From Rallus limicola (lineage: Eukaryota; Chordata; Aves; Gruiformes; Rallidae): DNA of 64,000 nt. Location: contig JAKCOZ010000263.1 of the NCBI GenBank assembly GCA_022605955.1, positions 62,001 to 126,000 on the forward strand, in the 5' to 3' direction. The notes beneath the pieces were generated by a model, which saw only the letters and a list, made by a program, of their open reading frames with translations, made no database searches and had not been told where the DNA came from. Positions 58,701-64,000 of this stretch are shown piece after piece; within the stretch, counting starts at the first letter, position 1; every line of letters starts with the position of its first letter. The position numbers and the translations under genes were made by a program.

Positions 58701-61228
58701 TCTCAGCCTTTTCCTTTGCCTGGAAAGAGGGAACATGCCTGGAACCTCCTACGGTGCTTTTCTCGGCCCTAGCAGACTGCAGTTCAAAACATGCTAAACG
58801 TCCAGCAATAACTCCCAAAGTAAAGAAGCTAGGCCTGAAAGGCATAGCTTGTCTGAAACCTCCTAACAGGACACACAAGCAGACCCTGTCACTTTGGCTC
58901 TCAGCCTTTTCCTTTGCCTGGAAAGAGGGAACATGCCTGGAACCTCCTACGGTGCTTTTCTCGGCCCTAGCAGACTGCAATTCAAAACATGCTAAACGTC
59001 CAGCAATAACTCCCAAAGTAAAGAAGCTAGGCCTGAAAGGCATAGCTTGTCTGAAACCTCCTAACAGGACACATGAGCAAACCCTTTCACTTTGGCTCTC
59101 AGCTTTTTCCTTTGCTTGGAAAGAGGGAACATGCCTGGAACCTCCTACGGTGCTTTTCTCGGCCCTAGCAGACTGCAGCTCAAAATATGCTAAACGTCCA
59201 GCAATAACTCCCAAAGTAAAGAAGCTAGGCCTGAAAGGCATAGCTTGTCTGAAACCTCCTAACAGGACACCCGAGCAGACCCTGTCACTTTGGCTCTCAG
59301 CCTTTTCCTTTGCCTGGAAAGAGGGAACATGCCTGGAACCTCCTACGGTGCTTTTCTCGGCCCTAGCAGACTGCAGTTCAAAACATGCTAAACATCCAGC
59401 AATAAATCCCAAAGTAAAGAAGCTAGGCCTGAAAGGCATAGCTTGTCTGAAACCTCCTAACAGGACACCCGAGCAGACCCTGTCACTTTGGCTCTCAGCC
59501 TTTTCCTTTGCCTGGAAAGAGGGAACATGCCTGGAACCTCCTACGGTGCTTTTCTCGGCCCTAGCAGACTGCAGTTCAAAACATGCTAAACGTCCAGCAA
59601 TAACTCCCAAAGTAAAGAAGCTAGGCCTGAAAGGCATAGCTTGTCTGAAACCTCCTAACAGGACACCCGAGCAGACCCTGTCACTTTGGCTCTCAGCCTT
59701 TTCCTTTGCCTGGAAAGAGGGAACATGCCTGGAAGCTCCTACGGTGCTTTTCTTGGCCCTAGCAGACTGCAGTTCAAAACATGCTAAACGTCCAGCAATA
59801 ACTCCCAAAGTAAAGAAGCTAGGCCTGAAAGGCATAGCTTGTCTGAAACCTCCTAACAGGACACACGAGCAGACCCTGTCACTTTGGCTCTCAGCCTTTT
59901 CCTTTGCCTGGAAAGAGGGAACATGCCTGGAACCTCCTACGGTGCTTTTCTCGGCCCTAGCAGACTGCAGTTCAAAACATGCTAAACGTCCAGCAATAAC
60001 TCCCAAAGTATAGAAGCTAGGCCTGAAAGGCATAGCTTGTCTGAAACCTCCTAACAGGACACACGAGCAGCCCCTGTCACTTTGGCTCTCAGCCTTTTCC
60101 TTTGCCTGGAAAGAGGGAACATGCCTGGAACCTCCTACGGTGCTTTTCTCGGCCCTAGCAGACTGCAGTTCAAAACATGCTAAACGTCCAGCAATAACTC
60201 CCAAAGTAAAGAAGCTAGGCCTGAAAGGCATAGCTTGTCTGAAACCTCCTAACATGACACACGAGCAGCCCCTGTCACTTTGGTTCTCAGCCTTTTCCTT
60301 TGCCTGGAAAGAGGGAACATGCCTGGAACCTCCTACGGTGCTTTTCTCGGCCCTAGCAGACTGCAGTTCAAAACATGCTAAACGTCCAGCAATAACTCCC
60401 AAAGTAAGGAAGCTAGGCCTGAAAGGCATAGCTTGTCTGAAACCTCCTAACAGGACACACGAGCAGCCCCTGTCACTTTGGCTCTCAGCCTTTTCCTTTG
60501 CCTGGAAAGAGGGAACATGCCTGGAACCTCCTACGGTGCTTTTCTCGGCCCTAGCAAACTGCAGCTCAAAACATGCTAAACGTCCAGCAATAACTCCCAA
60601 AGTAAAGAAGCTAGGCATGAAAGGCATAGCTTGTCTGAAACCTCCTAACAGGACACACGAGCAGCCCCTGTCACTTTGGCTCTCAGCCTTTTCCTTTGCC
60701 TGGAAAGAGGGAACATGCCTGGAACCTCCTACGGTGCTTTTCTCGGCCCTAGCAGACTGCAGTTCAAAACATGCTAAACGTCCAGCAATAACTCCCAAAG
60801 TAAAGAAGCTAGGCCTGAAAGGCATAGCTTGTCTGAAACCTCCTAACAGGACACACGAGCAGCCCCTGTCACTTTGGCTCTCAGCCTTTTCCTTTGCCTG
60901 GAAAGAGGGAACATGCCTGGAACCTCCTACGGTGCTTTTCTCGGCCCTAGCAGACTGCAGTTCAAAACATGCTAAACGTCCAGCAATAACTCCCAAAGTA
61001 AAGAAGCTAGGCCTGAAAGGCATAGCTTGTCTGAAACCTCCTAACAGGACACACGAGCAGACCCTGTCACTTTGGCTCTCAGCCTTTTCCTTTGCCTGGA
61101 AAGAGGGAACATGCCTGGAACCTCCTACGGTGCTTTTCTCGGCCCTAGCAGACTGCAGTTCAAAACATGCTAAACGTCCAGCAATAACTCCCAAAGTAAA
61201 GAAGCTAGGCCTGAAAGGCATAGCTTGT
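55703..61228. repeat. Block of 28 monomers
   Basis: Order T-T-P(ACACAAGC)-P-P-M-P-E-E-H-T-M-F-T-T-T-K-F-E-E-E-T-P-M-P-P-P-T. The left part copies the block at 50612 minus one unit (CCTAAGGTGC at 56371, offset 4893). CACTTTAGCTC near 57504 and AAGTATAGAAG near 60006 put stops in the plus-strand frame. Two F copies with CAAAATATGC (58191, 59181) lie exactly 990 bp apart. The last six units match the end of the 41910 block at 16169 bp (CTAGCAAACTGCAGC near 60551). Confidence 0.92.
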
Positions 61229-61293
61229 CCTGTTAGGAGGTTTCAGACAAGCTAGGCCTGAAAGGCATAGCTTGTCTGAAACCTCCTAACAGG
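61229..61293. repeat. Junction palindrome 31 of 32
   Basis: Fully complementary GGTTTCAGAC arm, preceded by GGCCTG rather than GGCATG. Next palindrome 1235 bp on. Confidence 0.93.
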
Positions 61294-62463
61294 ACACACG
61301 AGCAGACCCTGTCACTTTGGCTCTCAGCCTTTTCCTTTGCCTGGAAAGAGGGAACATGCTTGGAACCTCCTACGGTGCTTTTCTCGGCCCTAGCAGACTG
61401 CAGTTCAAAACATGCTAAACGTCCAGCAATAACTCCCAAAGTAAAGAAGCTAGGCCTGAAAGGCCTAGCTTGTCTGAAACCTCCTAACATGACACACGAG
61501 CAGCCCCTGTCACTTTGGTTCTCAGCCTTTTCCTTTGCCTGGAAAGAGGGAACATGCCTGGAACCTCCTACGGTGCTTTTCTCGGCCCTAGCAGACTGCA
61601 GTACAAAACATGCTAAACGTCCAGCAATAACTCCCAAAGTAAAGAAGCTAGGCCTGAAAGGCATAGCTTGTCTGAAACCTCCTAACATGACACACGAGCA
61701 GCCCCTGTCACTTTGGTTCTCAGCCTTTTCCTTTGCCTGGAAAGAGGGAACATGCCTGGAACCTCCTACGGTGCTTTTCTCGGCCCTAGCAGACTGCAGT
61801 TCAAAACATGCTAAACGTCCAGCAATAACTCCCAAAGTAAAGAAGCTAGGCCTGAAAGGCATAGCTTGTCTGAAACCTCCTAACAGGACACACGAGCAGC
61901 CCCTGTCACTTTGGCTCTCAGCCTTTTCCTTTGCCTGGAAAGAGGGAACATGCCTGGAACCTCCTACGGTGCTTTTCTCGGCCCTAGCAGACTGCAGTTC
62001 AAAACATGCTAAACGTCCAGCAATAACTCCCAAAGTAAAGAAGCTAGGCCTGAAAGGCATAGCTTGTCTGAAACCTCCTAACAGGACACACGAGCAGCCC
62101 CTGTCACTTTGGCTCTCAGCCTTTTCCTTTGCCTGGAAAGAGGGAACATGCCTGGAACCTCCTACGGTGCTTTTCTCGGCCCTAGCAGACTGCAGTTCAA
62201 AACATGCTAAACGTCCAGCAATAACTCCCAAAGTAAAGAAGCTAGGCCTGAAAGGCATAGCTTGTCTGAAACCTCCTAACATGACACACGAGCAGCCCCT
62301 GTCACTTTGGTTCTCAGCCTTTTCCTTTGCCTGGAAAGAGGGAACATGCCTGGAACCTCCTACGGTGCTTTTCTCGGCCCTAGCAGACTGCAGTTCAAAA
62401 CATGCTAAACGTCCAGCAATAACTCCCAAAGTAAAGAAGCTAGGCATGAAAGGCATAGCTTGT
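61294..62463. repeat. Block of 6 monomers
   Basis: Order T-M-M-P-P-M. ATGCTTGG near 61357, AAGGCCTAGC near 61460 and GCAGTACAAAAC near 61598. The last is shared only with the copy near 45627. Confidence 0.92.
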
Positions 62464-62528
62464 CCTGTTAGGAGGATTCAGACAAGCTAGGCCTGAAAGG
62501 CATAGCTTGTCTGAAAGCTCCTAACAGG
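62464..62528. repeat. Junction palindrome 32 of 32
   Basis: Left arm GGATTCAGAC; right arm has GAAAGCTCC, unique in the window, giving two mismatches. GGCATG before, GCAATTC after. Confidence 0.92.
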
Positions 62529-64000
62529 ACACACGAGCAGACCCTGTCACTTTGGCTCTCAGCCTTTTCCTTTGCCTGGAAAGAGGGAACATGCCTGGAA
62601 CCTCCTACGGTGCTTTTCTCGGCACTAGCAAACTGCAATTCAAAACATGCTAAACGTCCAGCAATAACTCCCAAAGTAAAGAAGCTAGGCCTGAAAGGCA
62701 TAGCTTGTCTGAAACCTCCTAACATGACACACGAGCAGCCCCTGTTCACTTTGGTTCTCAGCCTTTTCCTTTGCCTGGAAAGAGGGAACATGCCTGGAAC
62801 CTCCTACGGTGCTTTTCTCGGCCCTAGCAGACTGCAGTTCAAAACATGCTAAACGTCCAGCAATAGCTCCCAAAGTAAAGAAGCTAGGCCTGAAAGGCAT
62901 AGATTGTCTAAAACCTCCTAACATGACACACGAGCAGCCCCTGTCACTTTGGTTCTCAGCCTTTTACTTTGCCTGGAAAGAGGGAACATGCCTGGAACCT
63001 CCTACGGTGCTTTTCTCGGCCCTAGCAGACTGCAGTTCAAAACATGCTAAACGTCCAGCAATAACTCCCAAAGTAAAGAAGCTAGGCCTGAAAGGCATAG
63101 CTTGTCTGAAACCTCCTAACAGGACACACGAGCAGCCCCTGTCACTTTGGTTCTCAGCCTTTTCCTTTGCCTGGAAAGAGGGAACATGCCTGGAACCTCC
63201 TACGGTGCTTTTCTCGGCCCTAGCAGACTGCAGTTCAAAACATGCTAAACGTCCAGCAATAACTCCCAAAGTAAAGAAGCTAGGCCTGAAAGGCATAGAT
63301 TGTCTAAAACCTCCTAACATGACACACGAGCAGCCCCTGTCACTTTGGTTCTCAGCCTTTTCCTTTGCCTGGAAAGAGGGAACATGCCTGGAACCTCCTA
63401 CGGTGCTTTTCTCGGCCCTAGCAGACTGCAGTTCAAAACATGCTAAACGTCCAGCAATAACTCCCAAAGTAAAGAAGCTAGGCCTGAAAGGCATAGCTTG
63501 TCTGAAACCTCCTAACAGGACACACGAGCAGCCCCTGTCACTTTGGTTCTCAGCCTTTTCCTTTGCCTGGAAAGAGGGAACATGCCTGGAACCTCCTACG
63601 GTGCTTTTCTCGGCCCTAGCAGACTGCAGTTCAAAACATGCTAAACGTCCAGCAATAACTCCCAAAGTAAAGAAGCTAGGCCTGAAAGGCATAGCTTGTC
63701 TGAAACCTCCTAACAGGACACACGAGCAGATCCTGTCACTTTGGCTCTCAGCCTTTTCCTTTGCCTGGAAAGAGGGAACATGCCTGGAACCTCCTACGGT
63801 GCTTTTCTCGGCCCTAGCAGACTGCAGTTCAAAACATGCTAAACGTCCAGCAATAACTCCCAAAGTAAAGAAGCTAGGCCTGAAAGGCATAGCTTGTCTG
63901 AAACCTCCTAACAGGACACACAAGCAGACCCTGTCACTTTGGCTCTCAGCCTTTTCCTTTGCCTGGAAAGAGGGAACATGCCTGGAACCTCCTACGGTGC
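62529..64000. repeat. Final partial block, unusually many private changes
   Basis: Order T-M-M-Pf-M-Pf-T-K, the last cut by the window end. The first three units carry several private changes: GGCACTAGCAAACTG near 62621, a 1-bp insertion (CCCTGTTCACTTT near 62740), AATAGCTCC near 62864 and TTTTACTTTG near 62964. GATTGTCTAAAACC occurs twice (near 62902 and 63298), then CAGATCCTG near 63727, in the same order as near 47.3-47.7 kb. Confidence 0.92.

Larger units (their letters stand above)
1..64000. repeat. 198-bp satellite DNA array with higher-order structure
   Basis: The same 198-bp unit repeats head to tail from the first to the last base, about 316 copies, interrupted only by 32 insertions of 47 bp. 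Composition of a typical unit, counted by hand, is A 55, C 57, G 42, T 44. CpG occurs at m51, m125, m137 and m172 only. Each unit has a small dyad at m1-m26 (AAGCTA and TAGCTT outside GCCT-GAA-AGGC, one mismatch) and an internal near-repeat (CTGAAACCTCCTA at m28, CTGGAACCTCCTA at m112). AGGCCT (m6) and CTGCAG (m150) occur once per typical unit. Variants define the types T, P, Pf, M, Mt, H, E, K and F used in the block entries. Array structure and period are direct observations. A heterochromatic or centromeric location is inference, and the family is not recognised. I saw no match to the mammalian CENP-B box pattern. Confidence 0.97.

Noticed and set aside
127..64000. Long open reading frames on both strands as genes for repeat proteins
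   Set aside because: They coincide on both strands, follow the 198-bp period exactly, end at every palindrome because 47 bp shifts frame, contain scattered stops, and differ mostly by amino-acid changes. No unique N- or C-terminal domain, signal peptide, promoter or ribosome site is visible.
1..64000. CRISPR array
   Set aside because: The repeat is 198 bp with no unique spacers; neighbouring units are contiguous and nearly identical, and no cas genes are present.
1..64000. CENP-B box
   Set aside because: I looked for TTCG followed by the A and CGGG core in the unit on both strands. The only TTCG (in the GGTTCGC variant, near 7144) lacks the rest of the motif.
1..64000. Ribosomal spacer or telomeric repeats
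   Set aside because: No rRNA or tRNA sequence and no TTAGGG-type runs; GTTAGG within the palindrome is a single short word.
1..64000. Assembly artefact made by repeating one read
   Set aside because: Units and palindromes carry many distinct private variants and structured duplications with whole-unit differences, which simple repetition of one sequence would not give. Errors in exact copy number remain possible.

Overview
The whole 64 kb window is one uninterrupted array of a tandem satellite repeat. The monomer is 198 bp, and about 316 head-to-tail copies lie in one orientation. I see no unique-sequence gene, RNA gene, transposase, CRISPR array or other insertion on either strand. The array runs through both window edges, so its true ends are not visible. 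Copies are very alike (usually a few substitutions each), which implies recent amplification or continuing homogenisation. The monomer is 50% G+C but has only 4 CpG where about 12 are expected. Many variants at those sites are CpG to TpG/CpA changes. This points to a eukaryote with methylated DNA, such as a vertebrate or a plant, and to centromeric, pericentromeric or other heterochromatin. I do not recognise the satellite family and cannot name the species.

Monomer numbering used here (m1-m198) starts at AAGCTAGG. The window begins at m1. Copies fall into recurring types: T (CGAGCAGACCC, GGCTCTC), P (CGAGCAGCCCC, GGCTCTC), Pf (P with GGTTCTC), M (AACATGACAC, CAGCCCC, GGTTCTC), Mt (AACATGACAC, CAGACCC, GGTTCGC), H (CAGCACC or CAACACC, usually with CATGAG), E (ACACCCGAG), K (ACACAAGCAG) and F (GCAAACCCTTTCAC, TTGCTTGG, usually CTTTTTCC).

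The monomer run is interrupted 32 times by the same extra 47 bp, always after m27. With the following monomer sequence it forms a 65-bp near-perfect palindrome: two 31-nt arms (26 paired bases, one G/A mismatch, 4 paired bases) around a GAA loop. Distances between palindromes are always 47 + 198k bp (k = 2 to 30), apart from small indels in three blocks. The array is therefore a chain of palindrome-bounded blocks holding 8, 9, 13, 10, 8, 9, 13, 3, 8, 4, 2, 30, 26, 8, 3, 7, 8, 3, 4, 14, 3, 4, 16, 19, 4, 4, 17, 4, 4, 28 and 6 monomers, with partial runs at each end. The monomer before a palindrome nearly always has C10A (GGCATG, 29 of 32). The one after it often has G155A (GCAATTC, 18 of 32).

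Above the block level there are multi-kilobase duplications with exact offsets: 5487 bp (6.7-13.4 kb), 4450 bp (10.5-16.0 kb), 5393/5195 bp (21.2-32 kb), 3704 bp (30.7-37.5 kb), 4297 bp (36.1-43.9 kb), 5091 bp (46.5-56.7 kb), and a looser collinearity at about 16 kb (44-48 kb with 60-64 kb). These are higher-order repeats of the kind made by unequal exchange.

Because 198 is a multiple of 3 and one frame per strand lacks stops, long open frames exist on both strands (up to 1955 codons). They begin and end at the palindromes because 47 bp shifts the frame. I treat them as by-products of the repeat, not genes.
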